Below, piece after piece: positions 34,757 to 47,281 of a DNA stretch of 64,000 bases. Each line of letters starts with the position of its first letter. Positions within the stretch are counted from its first letter, which is position 1. The DNA comes from Caprella mutica. Lineage: Eukaryota; Arthropoda; Malacostraca; Amphipoda; Caprellidae. A program made the position numbers and the translations under genes. The stretch covers positions 124,001 to 188,000 of the forward strand of contig CANNZV010002587.1 in the NCBI GenBank assembly GCA_947561585.1, written 5' to 3'. The notes under the pieces are model-generated. The model searched no databases, was not told the origin of the DNA, and saw only the letters and a program-made list of their open reading frames with translations.

Positions 34757-36447
34757 ATGCCTAAAATTGATCAAGGAAGACTGCGAACAAAATTACTCTC
34801 GGAATATACTGATTTTGAAGAAGTCAATGGCGTTCTACAATGCAAGTTTTGTAGTATAAAGGTGAGAAAATAAGATTATTCGTAAACTTCTATTTTAAAT
34901 TTATAGCCAAAATATATTGCTATATTGACTTTTACGTCCTGTTCGATTTTGTGATGTTAGGTTGTAGGATATTCTGTTAGGCTAGTCATTAATATTATGT
35001 ATTAATTAGTTCACTAAATAATTATTAGGTTTTAAGAGTTGCTCATCCCCGTTTTTCAGGTCGTGAATTTGAAGAAATCGAGAATTTTGCAGCATCTGAG
35101 AACTAAAAAGCACAGAGAGAATAAATTGAGACTCCAAGAGAATAATGTGAATGAATTATTAAATGCTATTCCTGAAGGCGAAGAAGTTCAAGAGCAAGAG
35201 AATACATCCACGCAGAAAACCTTTACCTTCAATAATGCTCTTTGTAAAGCCCTATTATCTGCAGATATTCCTTTGAATAAATTGAGTTCTGCACCAATCT
35301 CTGATTTCTTGGAAAAATATACAGGAAATAAGATACCAGATCAAAGTACCATGCCCAGCATATCTATAACGGCACAATTCAATTTCTACAAAACAAAGTA
35401 GCTGGGAAAAAACTGTGGGTGTCACTAGACGAAACCTGTGATGTAGAGCAGAGATCTGTGGCCTGTTTCGTATTTGGTATATTGGGAGAAGAAAATGAAC
35501 GAAATCAATTCTACCTTGGGAACATGGCAATGCTGCAATCTGTTAACCATTCCACAATAGCAGCATTTTTCAACGATTCGCTCAGAGTACTATGGCCCTA
35601 CCAAATTCTTTATGAGAATATTTTGATGGTCACAACTGATGCAGCTCCATACATGAGCAAAGCAATGCGTGGGTTGCAAGTTTTATATCCTAAAATGATA
35701 CACGTCACTTGCATTGCTCATGGATTGCATAGGATTGCGGAATTAGTTAGAGATAATTATACAGACGTAAATAGGCTCATTAGTGCTGCAAAAAGAGTGT
35801 TCCTGAAAGCACTCAGAAGAGTGGAGAAATTCAGAGAAATCTGCCCTGGAATACCTTTACCACCCTCGCCTGTGATTACTAGATGGGGAACTTGGTTGCA
35901 AGCGGCCAAATATCATTCCACTCATATCGAAAAAATGACTGATGTTGTCATGTCTCTTGATGCAAACGATGCTGAAAGTATTGTTGAATGCCAGGAGCTT
36001 CTGAATAATGTCGAATTGAAGATCAGCTTATCCTTTATAGCAGCAAATTTTTCCCTGTTGCCTACGACTATTGAGAAGCTGGAAACTCGAGGCCTCCCTG
36101 TGGAATCTGTTGTGAATTTAACTGAACAAGTTGAGCAAAACCTTAAAAAACTGTACGACCAACGCTATTTTGATAAAATGCAGTACCTTATCAAAAAAAA
36201 AAACGAAGGTTTCTCAATTGTGAAAGAAATAAGCTCCATTTTATCTGGAAAATTGAAGACAACCAACAGTGAATTCATCAAACAACTCTCCAGTTCAGAA
36301 TTAATTGCATATAGCTACGCACCAGTTGTAACTTGTGAAGCTGAAAGGATTTTTTCTGTCTACAAATCTGTATTAGCAGATAACAGAAGTAGATCCATTT
36401 TTGAGAATTTAAAACAAGTAATGATCATCAAATGTAATGAATGCTAA
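34757..36447 (+). pseudogene. hAT-family transposase with N-terminal BED-type finger, one apparent frameshift
   Basis: Exon 1 is 34757-34861 and exon 2 starts at 35060 after TTTTTCAG, in frame. The BED-like finger is split by the intron: C-x2-C in LQCKFCSIK, then HLRTKKH. One frame runs to a TAG at 35399-35401. The homologous reading continues in another frame, crossing at about 35356-35364, as ...GKKLWVSLDET. The rest is open to 36447. Visible hAT landmarks are the first Asp (SLDET), the second Asp (TTDAAPYM), C-x2-H (CIAHG), the RW motif (TRWGTW), the final Glu (CEAERIF), and the C-terminal dimerisation segment. Only the single shift disrupts it, so it is either recently dead or a sequencing error masks an intact gene. 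Role: cut-and-paste transposition. Confidence 0.85.
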
Positions 36448-36502
36448 TTTTCTTTTTTGTGTATGTTAGGATACGATGATTTTTATATTTATTATAGATA
36501 TA

Positions 36503-37001
36503 GCCCCCAGGGGCTCTATCCTGAAGCTGTCTGTGGTGAATGGAAGAGAAGGGGGGTGGCGTCCCTTGGGCCCCGAACTGTTGTAATTTGGATTATGGAT
36601 TGTCTTTTTTCATATTTACCATGTTTATCATTTTTTTAACGCTACTTGCAGTTTTAGAGGATAGCGCTATGGTTATGCTCTTCAACTACGAGGTCTTAGA
36701 TTTTGTGTTAGGTAGGCTCGTAGGCTTCATTTACTATCACCTCTTCATTTTCCTCTTCCATCCGTGAGTGCAGCCACCGGTGCTTGTGTCCCGTTTCGTC
36801 ACATTCCTTGGTAAGTGACTGCATTCACGGAGTAGCTTTTCTGCATCCATGAGCATTGTCACCGACGGTGGTAAGTGACTTTGTTCATGGAGCCACTTTC
36901 CTCTCTGACTGCTTCTTCCAGTCCCTTATATTTAATTTCCTTTTGACGTCAGCGATATGGCCTTTGGTTCCGAAGCAGACGTTAAACCCCTACTAAAATA
37001 A
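36503..37001 (+). repeat. SINE-like dispersed repeat inserted in the hAT element
   Basis: A full-length copy from GCCCCCAGGGGCTCTATCC to GACGTTAAACCCCTACTAAAATAA, about 499 bp. It lies between the transposase stop codon and the right end of the hAT element, so it post-dates the origin of that element copy or its parent. It is the best template for the family consensus. Confidence 0.7.
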
Positions 37002-37463
37002 TATTATAGATATAATGATATCTAATTGAAATTGCTATATATAACTGTTTACTATTTATTATTTTGGTTACTTCATACAGAATAGAGTCTCAATTTGACA
37101 TTGTTTCATACCCTGCCTTCGCATAAATATACCATCAATGAAAACTTTCAGTTACAATTAGCCATATTTCAAAGAAATTAGAACAAATAAAGCTAACCTG
37201 AACGCATATAATTGAGAATATAAAACTTACATGAACGCATTAAAAAGCATATTTAAAGCATAAAAAGCATATTTTAAGCATAAAAAGCATATATATAAAG
37301 CATAAAAGCATATTTAACAAGCTTAAAGCATAAAAGCATATTTCTAAAAGAATATTGTCACAACCCTAATTATAACGTTCTATAAATTTGCCAATATAAC
37401 TCATCAACTTTACCAAATTATTAAATAGTATGAAAAGGCCAAAATATGATTTTGCATCATTAC

Positions 37464-37595
37464 TAGGGTTGAGACGATATGCACTGCATATTATGCAGTG
37501 TAGGCACATAAATATTTAGTGCATATTCGCTTGAAATATGCATTTTCATAAAATGCATATGCATTTTATAAAATGCATATTCAAAATATATGCAG
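37464..37595 (+). mobile_element. Left end of a second hAT-like element, truncated
   Basis: TAGGGTTGAGACGATATGCA at 37464 resembles the hAT ends at 34413 and 14924. It is followed by dense ATGCAT, GCATATTC and TGCATTTT words, then decays. No matching right end (AACCCTA form) was found downstream. Confidence 0.5.
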
Positions 37596-38057
37596 CAAAT
37601 AATTTTAATTAAAAAAACATTACAAATATGGATTTCTCGAAATAGGCTTTTACTTAGAAGCTAATATATTTTAAATATATTTTTTTTAAATGTAAAAAAT
37701 ATTTAAAAACGAAGTGGTAGAATAAAGTATGTTAATTAATATCTTTTAATTGAAGATAATTTCAATATATTGAAACACTTCTTACAAAGTTTAAAACACT
37801 TCTTTAACTGTTTAGATATTGTGAATATGTTCCGCGCCATTTGCCGATTTACAATATCTAGAATGCGCGTTTTTAGGATCATTGAAAATGCGAGATAATC
37901 TCAAGATTGTGCAAGGTACGTAAAGGGTATGAAGCAGGACCAACAGTGGACTAGATAATCAATTATTTATGCATTTCATCAAAATATAAGAGTTAAAGCT
38001 ATACATAAGCTTAATAACTTGTAATATATTGATTATTATTAGCTTGAATTAGTTACT

Positions 38058-38568
38058 GACAGGTCTCCTCAGAGGCGGCTAATGTTTTTTATCATTTTGT
38101 TTTCATGATCAGAACTCTACAATACCTATTTTACTTACGACTTCTAGTTTTCAGTTCAAAGAAAAAGAATGTAAAAAGTCTGTTTTGAATGTTAACTAGG
38201 TAGGTAAATACATAGTAAATAAATATTATTTATTTACTATGGGTAAATATAATTATATAAAATTATTATTAGAAGCGTTTTTATAGTTCAAGAAACAATT
38301 TAAATCTTAAATTAAGGACGATCAGGCATTGTTTGTTTCTAAATTCAAATTTGAAATCAAAACAAAAGAGTGTACAATCTCTTTCTTCAGCGTTAGTTAG
38401 GTATAGTGATTCGCTCAGTTGTTGTTGCGAACAGAGTTCTAACAACTTTAAAACTATATAGAAAAATATCTACTGAACTGAATTGTAAGCAGTTTGCAGA
38501 ATAATGATCCAAGACTTTAGTTCTATAATATTATGTAATAAACTCATTTTTTCCCCGGAGCCTTGAAC
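38058..38568 (-). mobile_element. Eroded copy of the TTAAAGGTCCTCTCC family
   Basis: The order of shared words (AATGTTTTTTATCATTTTG, TCAGAACTCTAC, TGTACAATCT-TTCTTCAGC, GATTCGCTCA, AGAATAATGATC, TATTATGTAATAAACTCATTTTTTCC) matches the copy at 18047-18654. The terminal words are damaged (AGGTCTCCTC at left, CCCCGGAGCC at right). Confidence 0.6.
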
Positions 38569-39403
38569 AAAACTGGTAGTAGGTATTGCAATTTTACTGA
38601 GATATCAAACATTCAACCGAACGTTTGGCACTAAGTAGGTACTAACCTCATTTGTTTTCCCTTTGTGTCTAGTGTAAAATTATCGTCTTTTAATTAAATA
38701 AAAATTAAGAAAAGTTTCCATAAAATTACATGCGAGAATAGGCTGCGCATTTTTAAGATCTTTAAAACGTGCGAGATTGACGTAAATTTTCAAGATCTTA
38801 AAAACGCGCATCACATTCTCGAGATTGGGCATAATCGACAAAATTGTGCGGAACAAATACACCAGGCTGCCAATTTTAGTTTGTTTCAAGCAATCTATAT
38901 ATCTATGAAGCCATTTTAGGGTTTATATCGGATGAAATTAGTAGTCCATATACAAATAATTGATCAAATTTTGACATGTAAAATTGTTAATTTTGAAATT
39001 CTCTCTCATAGAAAGAAAAAAGCAAATAAGTCAAGCTACCATTTAAAATTTTGTTTCATTCAAATCGGTTAAATATTTAAGGAGTAGTTACTATTTTCCC
39101 TCCTAGCAGGTCACAGTAAAAATTAATTGGAATAAATTATTTGTGAAGTACTGATTAAATTATAGATTTGATAATCCCAAGAACAACAACAATGGCATTT
39201 GAACTGTATTACGTACTTCGCGTGACAAAAACACAATCATTTCTCAATATCCACTTTGCACAAAAGAAAATAACTACATATATATTTAGCCTTCATTTAT
39301 TATTTAATCAAACAAAAACATAAAAATTGATTTAAAAAGAAATTGCAATAAAAATCGCAATTTCAGCCAGAAAGTTCGATCATGGTAACTTTCATCGGTT
39401 CTA

Positions 39404-40197
39404 GGTAAATTGCTCGAAAACAATTGCTCGAATGAACAATTGCTCGAAAAACAATTGCTCGAATGAACAATTGCTCGAAAAACAATTGCTCGAAAGAACA
39501 ATTGCTCGAAAAACAATTGCTCGAACGAACAATTGATCGAATGAACTATTGCTCGAATAATCAAATTGCTCGAATTATAAAATTGCTCAGTTTTCGATTT
39601 TATAAAAGTCAGTTATTCATGAAGTGGAGCTGCACCTAACAATGTTTGTTTCTTTTTAGTAATTGATCATTAATCATTCTATAAATGATTTTAAATATTA
39701 CTCATTCATGTTTACTCATTCATTATTACTCAAGTGGTATTATTCATGTTTTTTTTATCATAAAACCCAAAATTTTTTGTAGATTAATTAAAACTCTGTC
39801 ATAACTTTGAGTTATTTCACCTATTGAGGTGCCACATAAATAAAGGCTAGTAATAAATTTATCTACAAATTTTTTCGGGTTTTATGATAAAAAAACATGA
39901 ATAGTACTGATTCACCACATGATTCCAATTCACATGTTACATACGAGATGACACAAACGGTCTCTAGGGAAAAAATATGCAGAATGATTAATAATTAAAA
40001 TCTTTTATTAGAATGATTAATGATCAATTACTAAAAAGAAACAAAGATTGTTAGGTGCAGCTCCACTTCATAAATAACTGACTTTTATAAAATCGAAAAC
40101 TGTGCAATTTTATAATTCGAGCAATTTTGTTCATTCGAGCAATTTGATAATTCGAGCAATTGTTCATTCGATCAATTGTTCGTTCGAGCAATTTACC
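39404..40197. mobile_element. 794-bp foldback element with CAATTGCTCGAA word-repeat ends
   Basis: Both ends read GGTAAATTGCTCGAA inward. The left arm then holds about ten tandem words of the type CAATTGCTCGAATGAA or CAATTGCTCGAAAAA; the right arm holds five or six inverted ones (TTCATTCGAGCAATT). Inside, 39591-39680 mirrors 40010-40100 (GTGGAGCTGCACCTAACAA), and 39746-39785 mirrors 39867-39903. Nearly the whole element is thus a nested palindrome with no coding capacity. Repeat-built arms resemble Drosophila FB elements. No clear target duplication. Confidence 0.75.
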
Positions 40198-40370
40198 GGC
40201 TACCCCTTTCTTCATATTTTTTTTAAGTTTTGCAAATCAACTTTAGAAGTAGACCATCAAATACTCCATGATCATTACATTACCCAATAATTAATTTTCT
40301 TTCTATCTTTGAACGATCTATTCCTTCAAAATACGCAGTTAAATGTATTAAAAAATTGAAATATTTTAGG

Positions 40371-40760
40371 CCCCAGGAGCTCTATCCTGAAGCTGTCTGT
40401 GGTGAATGGAAGAGAAAGGGAGTGGCATTCCTTGTATCCAAAACTGTTGTAACTTGGATTATATACGTAATTTTTTTTTACTTACTTTATTTACTATCAT
40501 CTCTTCATTTCCCTTTTCCATCCGTGAGTGCAGACACCGGTGCTTGAGTTCCTTCTCATCACATTCCTTGGTAAGTGCTGCTTCACGGAGTATCTTTTCT
40601 GCATCCATGAACTTTGTCACCGACTGATGGTAGCTAACTTTGTTGATGGGGCTATTTTCCTTTACTACGACTTCTTCCAGTCCCTTGTACCTATTCATTT
40701 TCTGTCATCATCGTTATGGCCTTTGGTCCACAGAGTCCATTTGACCAAAGTGTTAAATGA
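40371..40760 (+). repeat. SINE-like dispersed repeat, internally deleted copy
   Basis: It begins CCCCAGGAGCTCTATCCTGAAGCTGTCTGTGG and keeps CATCTCTTCATTT, CCATCCGTGAGTGCAGACACC and CTTCCAGTCCCTTGTA. The part between GGATTATA and TTTACTATCATC is shortened. The 3' end is decayed (AAGTGTTAAATGAATACC). Confidence 0.6.
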
Positions 40761-41264
40761 ATACCTACTTATTTAAATAAGTTTTCACCTGCAACTAATT
40801 CTATTAAATTGTAACCAATTTCTCTGACTAACTTCTTAATTTAGTGACCTTCGTGTTGCAGAAATGTTTTCTTGTTCTTACAGTTTTTGGACGTCTTAAT
40901 TATATTGAATTTAAAATGAGTAATACCGTGACTTTTCTGACGATAATTACTTGCAACTGTTTTCCTTTTTAGTTTCCAAATTGTTTTCACTTTATATTGT
41001 GTAAGTTTCATCACCTAATAACTTACGGATATTTTATAAACAATCATCTCTATTCTATACTTTAGGTTTTACTCTTGAAATACGGTGGCGAACATTGTTT
41101 TTGTAGACATTTTTGGTGACACCATACTAGTAATACAATTATTATATTAATTTATTTTGAGACCAATTCCATGTTTTTTTTTTAAATTAGGTTGAAAAAT
41201 CTAAATTATTATGAAACTATTTCTAGCTACCTTCACTAAACTGAGAAAGGTTATGTTTGGATCG

Positions 41265-41490
41265 TCATTAATTTATTTGTAATCTTGTTAAACAATCTTT
41301 TTATTCGCATAACTGAAAAAGTATTCAACCAAATGGCCTGAAATTTGGTAGAACGATTTATCAATAACCAGTAACCATTTGGTTAGATTTTGGGAGCGCT
41401 CAGGTTGAAGGTCAAGATCACGAAAAGGTCAAGATCAAAATCGATTGAAGCGGTGGCGAAGGAATGCGCTCTACGAATGCCCGTTCAAGT
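41265..41490 (+). repeat. Dispersed repeat with TTATTCGCATAACTGAAAA and GGTCAAGGTCA words
   Basis: TTATTCGCATAACTGAAAAAGTATTCAA returns on the opposite strand at about 59085-59165. AGGTTGAAGGTCAAG, GGTCAA-ATCGATTGAA and GCGAA-G-ATG-GCTCTAC return at 42162-42240. No protein is supported. The region 40761-43700 otherwise holds AT-rich DNA. Confidence 0.5.
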
Positions 41491-42161
41491 CTTATAATAG
41501 AAAGAAAACAAACAACTACACGAGGTCACACGTGTTTATAATTCTTATAGCCATCACTTGATAGCTGAACACGCAAAGACTCTTCAGTTCGAAACAGAGG
41601 CAACTCATTCCAATGGGTAGGACATCACCGGCACTGTACACTGTTACAATGGCTACCAGACGCTAGGCAAGATGGTTGGCTTGCGCTCTACGCTCCTCTT
41701 TTTGTTTGTAATACGTGAGTCATTTCAGTCACTGTATATTATCAATAAAACATATATCATTGATATATGTTTAATTTAATTGATCACTGTTTGATATTTT
41801 ACGTATGGTATGTTAATAATATCTCTATTTGTTTAATTGTTAGATATTCTGTTTTAAATTTTCTCTTTTTATATTGAATAATTACAATGAATTATCAATT
41901 AAATCTTCCAATACTTTATTATATATTTTTTTGTTATTTTAGTATGTACAGAATAACTTAAGAATATATGTAACAGAATGTTCAACCTTAATGTTTATTA
42001 AAATTATAAATTTAACAACCCCAAACTGATAGAATTATACATTAGATAATGTAATATAAAATCTAATAGATAATCTATTATATAATATAATAGATAATTT
42101 TTATCTCTGCTACCAACTTCGCAAACTGTTTTGAACGGCAGTATTTATTTATTGAAATATA

Positions 42162-42245
42162 TCAGGTTGAAGGTCAAGGTCACTAAAAAAGGTCAAAATC
42201 GATTGAAATGGCGGCGAAAGTATGTGCTCTACTGGTGCCAGTTCT
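42162..42245 (+). repeat. Partial copy of the 41265-41490 repeat
   Basis: CAGGTTGAAGGTCAAGGTCACTAAAAAAGGTCAAAATCGATTGAAATGGCGGCGAAAGTATGTGCTCTAC-type order matches 41400-41480 with several substitutions and one deletion. It marks a second insertion or an old tandem duplication. Confidence 0.55.
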
Positions 42246-42754
42246 CGTTATTATTAATTTAATAGTTAAAATCTATGAAATAATATATTACCAATATTAA
42301 CCATTAATTTTTAAAAAGAGAATATTTTATAAACTATTTCAATGTGTCTAATTAGTAATAAATAGTTAATATATGAACTAATTTTTATTAGTTTTCAATT
42401 TTCCTAAATATTGATTTTATCATTTGACGCGATAGTCACATTCGTCACTAGGTATAGTCCTTTTTTTTCATGTATAGTCCTTTTTTTTCATGTGACTAAT
42501 TCGTCACGCACGGTCGTAAAAGGTTAACAATTACATTTAAAGAATAATGAATATTAAGTTCTTATTTTTAATGAATAAATAGTGTGTTTAAAAAATAATA
42601 TTAGATTATATAATTTTTCTGGTTAAGAAGAAATTGATATTTTTCGATCAATAATTAAGTAAACTAATAATATATATAAACTCGCTTTAAATAAATATGA
42701 GTAAATTTTTTATTTCTATATAGTTACATACTGCAAAATATTCGGATAAAATGC

Positions 42755-42874
42755 TATAGTGGGGCCATATAAGATGAAGATGGAGAAATTATGGTAGGGC
42801 CATAGAAGAAAAATATGGGAAAAATATGGGAAGAGAGAGAGAGAGAGATCTCAATCTTCTATTGCCCCACTATA
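42755..42874. mobile_element. 120-bp MITE with TATAGTGGGG ends
   Basis: It starts TATAGTGGGGCCATA and ends GCCCCACTATA. The interior has a duplicated GGGCCATA-AAGA block and a (GA)n run. The terminal TA on both sides would fit a Tc1/mariner-type TA target, though the TA is also part of the inverted repeat. Confidence 0.55.
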
Positions 42875-43700
42875 ATTTTCTCTCTGAAAAATGAATTAAC
42901 ATTATCTTTTTCATGAAGGCTTTAGGTATTTGAGAAATGAAAATTCACTTCTTGTATAACGGAATATATTAATTATAGAGGGTGTTTCATCTCAGATCCG
43001 ACCAAATCTAACAGCTTGTATAAAACCTCAAAATAAACACTTTTCATGAATAACAAAATGTACAAAAATGTACGTTTCGTTACTAAGATATTGATTATTA
43101 TTGATTATTATTATTATTATTTCACGAAAACCTAAATAATTATCAAAACTGATAGTTTTCAAGACTCTGACTTAAATTTAAAAAGTATGTAGGTACCTAG
43201 GTCTTAGACATTCACAAGTACCTTACATTCCTGATGGTTATAACTTCTTAGTGGAAAATGAAACATATCATTCCTTAGTACCTAATGCAATTTTATTAAA
43301 TGACATAAATGTACAATTGAGGTTGATGTTTGAATCACTATTTTCATTTCACTGCCTGTTTCAAGATAGGCAATAACTGCCTTTAATCGAAGCTAAATAG
43401 TGACAGCAGAAAACATGAAGTTTTGACGTCAGTGAAGCTATTTAAACCCCTAAACATTTGACCTCAGTTATCAACAGACAAACAAAGGGAATCGGAACCT
43501 ATTGATAACAAACACGAAAAGTACTGGCGAAATGTTTCACTGTTATGAAGTAGGTAATACTTAGGTAGGTATGGAGGTACCAATATATAGATAGGTAGGT
43601 AGGTATTAATACCTAGGTAGGTAGGTAATAATTGAAGTGCAAACACTGAAATACGGAGAAAAACAACAGAAAGGAACTTAAAATTGCAGTAAAGCATGAT

Positions 43701-45727
43701 GTACTATCAGAGAAAAGAGTCACTGTGATGATGTACTATCAGAAAAAAGAGTCACTGTGATGATGTACTATCAGAGAAAAGAGTCACTGTGATGATGTAC
43801 TATCAGAGAAAAGAGTCACTGTGATGATGTACTATCAGAGAAAAGAGTCACTGTGATGATGTACTATCAGAGAAAAGAGTCACTGTGATGATGTACTATC
43901 AGTGAAAAGAGACACTGTGATGATGTACTATCAGTGAAAAGAGTCACTGTGATGATGTACTATCAGAGAAAAGAGTCACTGTGATGATGTACTATCAGAG
44001 AAAAGAGTCACTGTGATGATGTACTATCAGAGAAAAGAGTCACTGTGATGATGTACTATCAGAGAAAAGAGTCACTGTGATGATGTACTATCAGAGAAAA
44101 GAGTCACTGTGATGATGTACTATCAGTGAAAAGAGTCACTGTGATGATGTACTATCAGTGAAAAGAGTCACTGTGATGATGTACTATCAGTGAAAAGAGN
44201 NNNNNNNNNNNNNNNNNNNNNNNNNNNNNNNNNNNNNNNNNNNNNNNNNNNNNNNNNNNNNNNNNNNNNNNNNNNNNNNNNNNNNNNNNNNNNNGTCACT
44301 GTGATGATGTACTATCAGAGAAAAGAGTCACTGTGATGATGTACTATCAGAGAAAAGAGTCACTGTGATGATGTACTATCAGAGAAAAGAGTCACTGTGA
44401 TGATGTACTATCAGAGAAAAGAGTCACTGTGATGATGTACTATCAGTGAAAAGAGTCACTGTGATGATGTACTATCAGTGAAAAGAGTCACTGTGATGAT
44501 GTACTATCAGAGAAAAGAGTCACTGTGATGATGTACTATCAGAGAAAAGAGTCACTGTGATGATGTACTATCAGAGAAAAGAGTCACTGTGATGATGTAC
44601 TATCAGAGAAAAGAGTCACTGTGATGATGTACTATCAGAGAAAAGAGGTCACTGTGATGATGTACTATCAGTGAAAAGAGTCACTGTGATGATGTACTAT
44701 CAGTGAAAAGAGTCACTGTGATGATGTACTATCAGAGAAAAGAGTCACTGTGATGATGTACTATCAGAGAAAAGAGTCACTGTGATGATGTACTATCAGA
44801 GAAAAGAGTCACTGTGATGATGTACTATCAGAGAAAAGAGTCACTGTGATGATGTACTATCAGTGAAAAGAGTCACTGTGATGATGTACTATCAGTGAAA
44901 AGAGTCACTGTGATGATGTACTATCAGAGAAAAGAGTCACTGTGATGATGTACTATCAGAGACAAGAGTCACTGTGATGATGTACTATCTGAGAAAAGAG
45001 TCACTGTGATGATGTACTATCAGAGAAAAGAGTCACTGTGATGATGTGCTATCAGAGAAACGAGTCACTGTGATGATGTACTATCAGAGAAAAGAGTCAC
45101 TGTGATGATGTACTATCAGAGAAAAGAGTCACTGTGATGATGAACTATCAGAGAAAAGAGTTACTGTGATGATGTACTATCAGAGAAAAGAGTTACTGTG
45201 ATGATGTACTATCAGAGAAAAGAGTCACTGTGATGATGTACTATCAGAGAAAAGAGTCACTGTGATGATGTACTATCAGAGAAAAGAGTCACTGTGATGA
45301 TGTACTATCAGAGAAAAGAGTCACTGTGATGATGTACTATCAGAGACAAGAGTCACTGTGATGATGTACTATCAGAGAAAAGAGTCACTGTGATGATGTA
45401 CTATCAGAGAAAAGAGTCACTGTGATGATGTACTATCAGAGAAAAGAGTCACTGTGATGATGTACTATCAGAGAAAAGAGTCACTGTGATGATGTACTAT
45501 CAGAGAAAAGAGTCACTGTGATGATGTACTATCAGAGAAAAGAGTCACTGTGATGATGTACTATCAGAGAAAAGAGTCACTGTGGTGATGTACTATCAGA
45601 GAAAAGAGTCACTGTGATGATGTACTATCAGAGAAAAGAGTCACTGTGATGATGTACTATCAGAGAAAAGAGTCACTGTGATGATGTACTATCAGAGAAA
45701 AGAGTCACTGTGATGATGTACTGTCAA
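43701..45727 (+). repeat. 32-bp satellite array, about 60 sequenced copies
   Basis: The unit is GTACTATCAGAGAAAAGAGTCACTGTGATGAT with strict 32-bp spacing. The main variant has CAGTG in place of CAGAG. These variants follow a pattern: runs of four or five AG units, then two TG units, repeated at least three times between 44310 and 44900. This indicates a higher-order unit of about six or seven monomers. After about 44930 the array is almost pure AG type. Units lack unique spacers, so it is not a CRISPR array. Confidence 0.95.
44200..44294. other. Assembly gap (95 N) inside the 32-bp satellite
   Basis: Ninety-five unresolved bases interrupt the array. Sequence on both sides is satellite, and the phase across the gap is off by one base, so the true length is unknown and the array is probably collapsed. 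Confidence 0.99.
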
Positions 45728-46535
45728 ATATAACTATTTTCTTATTATACTAATTTCACAGATGACTGTTTTATAATTTTCTAATATTTTCAAATCTTAC
45801 AAATACATTTGTAATCATAAACAAAGACTAATTTTAAAATATCTACAAACATTACAATTAGTAAATAAGCAACTGTTTACCATCACAATATATTTTAAAC
45901 AAATATGTTTGTTACGTTTATTAACATTAAACAATTTATTTTTAGGAATATTTTTGTTTATATATTCCCTTTACTGTAGGATGACAATTCGTATTTCGCC
46001 TAAATTAACAGGTCCACATTTTCTTTTTAAACCAAATATGGTACATCGATTTATCCACCATCTCTATTTATCCGGTCCTATACCAGGAGACAAACTGATA
46101 GTTATACCTGTAAACAGTAATAGTGTCGCACGAATGGGGTGTCGGACCAATGAACAGTAACATGGATATTCAACGCTGCAATTCATCTTCGCAGTACAGC
46201 ATTTTCTTCCCTCTAAATGTGTTACTGCTGCTCAACAAGCATTCAGGATCAGTTTCAACGGACTCAACATTTCACCTCACTAAGAAACATGCGGACAGAT
46301 CAAAATGTTGAAGTGACGAGGGGCATTGTTGTAATAACTCCTAATTCATCAATTAGATGAATTTCTCAACAAGTGAGGGTTAACTATACGGTTCTGCTCT
46401 AAAATTCTTAAGAGAGGCTTATTGTTGAACCCTACAAGATCCAAATTGTTCAGAACTTTAATCACTGCATGATGCAGATTTTTACAAAAGAAGACAACTT
46501 GCTTCTTCTTTTTTAGAAATAAACTAAATGAACAC
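45728..46535. other. Sequence after the 32-bp satellite, no supported gene
   Basis: An 83-codon open frame at 45909-46160 and a 62-codon frame at 46123-46311 have no recognised motifs and no splice or promoter context. They are treated as chance. Confidence 0.4.
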
Positions 46536-46539
46536 TAAT

Positions 46540-47065
46540 CTCATGGAAGAACTTACCATGTCAGATGAAGATCACTTCTGGTTTGTTGGTATGTGCTGGT
46601 AACAAACAAAATTCAAGAGTTTGGGAGGTCGAAACCCTGAAAATTCATTCTCAATAAGTCACACTTTGTTGCGCAGTTACAGCGTATGAAGTTATTGGAC
46701 CCTATTATTTAAAGATCTGGCCGGAATTGCTGCCATTGTTGATTCAGATCGTTATTTAAAAGTCCTCAATGATTATATTTTTCCTATAGTATAATAAAAA
46801 AGATTTATTATCATTATTATCAGCAAGACGATGCCGCATGTTACGACTTCCAATGGCCGCTGGTAGGTTAATTTCAAAATTTGGGGATATGTGTTAACGA
46901 ACCAGTGCTTTCAAATTTTCTTATCCATCTTCTCAGTGTTTTGCACTGAGATTCATTCCAAGAGTAGCTATGAAAAATTTCCATGCTCTCACAAAAAATA
47001 ATCCATTTTTTCATAGAAAATCTTGACGTAATCGATCCGAGTCCTTCAGAATGCATTACAAGCAA
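46540..47065. pseudogene. Rearranged mariner-like transposase fragments
   Basis: On the plus strand, LTMSDEDHFWFVG (from about 46550), then KFKSLGGRNPEN, and after a frame change AAIVDSDRYLKVLNDYIFP (about 46730-46787) follow the order of a mariner-type transposase core around its first catalytic Asp. On the minus strand at 47065-46874, CKTLRRWIRKFESTGS resembles the N-terminal helix-turn-helix of the same family, in opposite orientation. The element is scrambled and dead. Confidence 0.6.
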
Positions 47066-47281
47066 ATATAGGGTCTAATATCATTATTCTGTAACGGTGT
47101 AATCTATGTGCATTTGGGTATATTCTATATAGTATTCATATCAAATGTGACGTATAAATAAAATTCACAAATGTAATATATGTTATGACATAAAATTATA
47201 TGTTCAGATATATCCAAAATAGTTTCACAGATCTAAAATTCTTTTAATGGGACACCATTACTTGCCCACCCTGTATTTGCG

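Larger units (their letters stand above)
34413..37368 (+). mobile_element. hAT transposon, 2956 bp, with exact 8-bp target duplication
   Basis: Ends are TAGGGTTGTGACAATATTC (34413) and GAATATTGTCACAACCCTA (to 37368), perfect over 19 bases. ATTATAAC flanks both sides (34405-34412 and 37369-37376). Sub-terminal regions carry many AAAGCATA words in inverted orientation on the two sides, a usual arrangement for hAT transposase binding. It contains a two-exon transposase gene and, downstream of it, a SINE-like insertion (36503-37001). The exact target duplication implies fairly recent insertion. Confidence 0.9.

Noticed and set aside
43701..45727. CRISPR-like regular repeats
   Set aside because: Units are directly adjacent with no spacers, and the genome is eukaryotic. 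It is a satellite.
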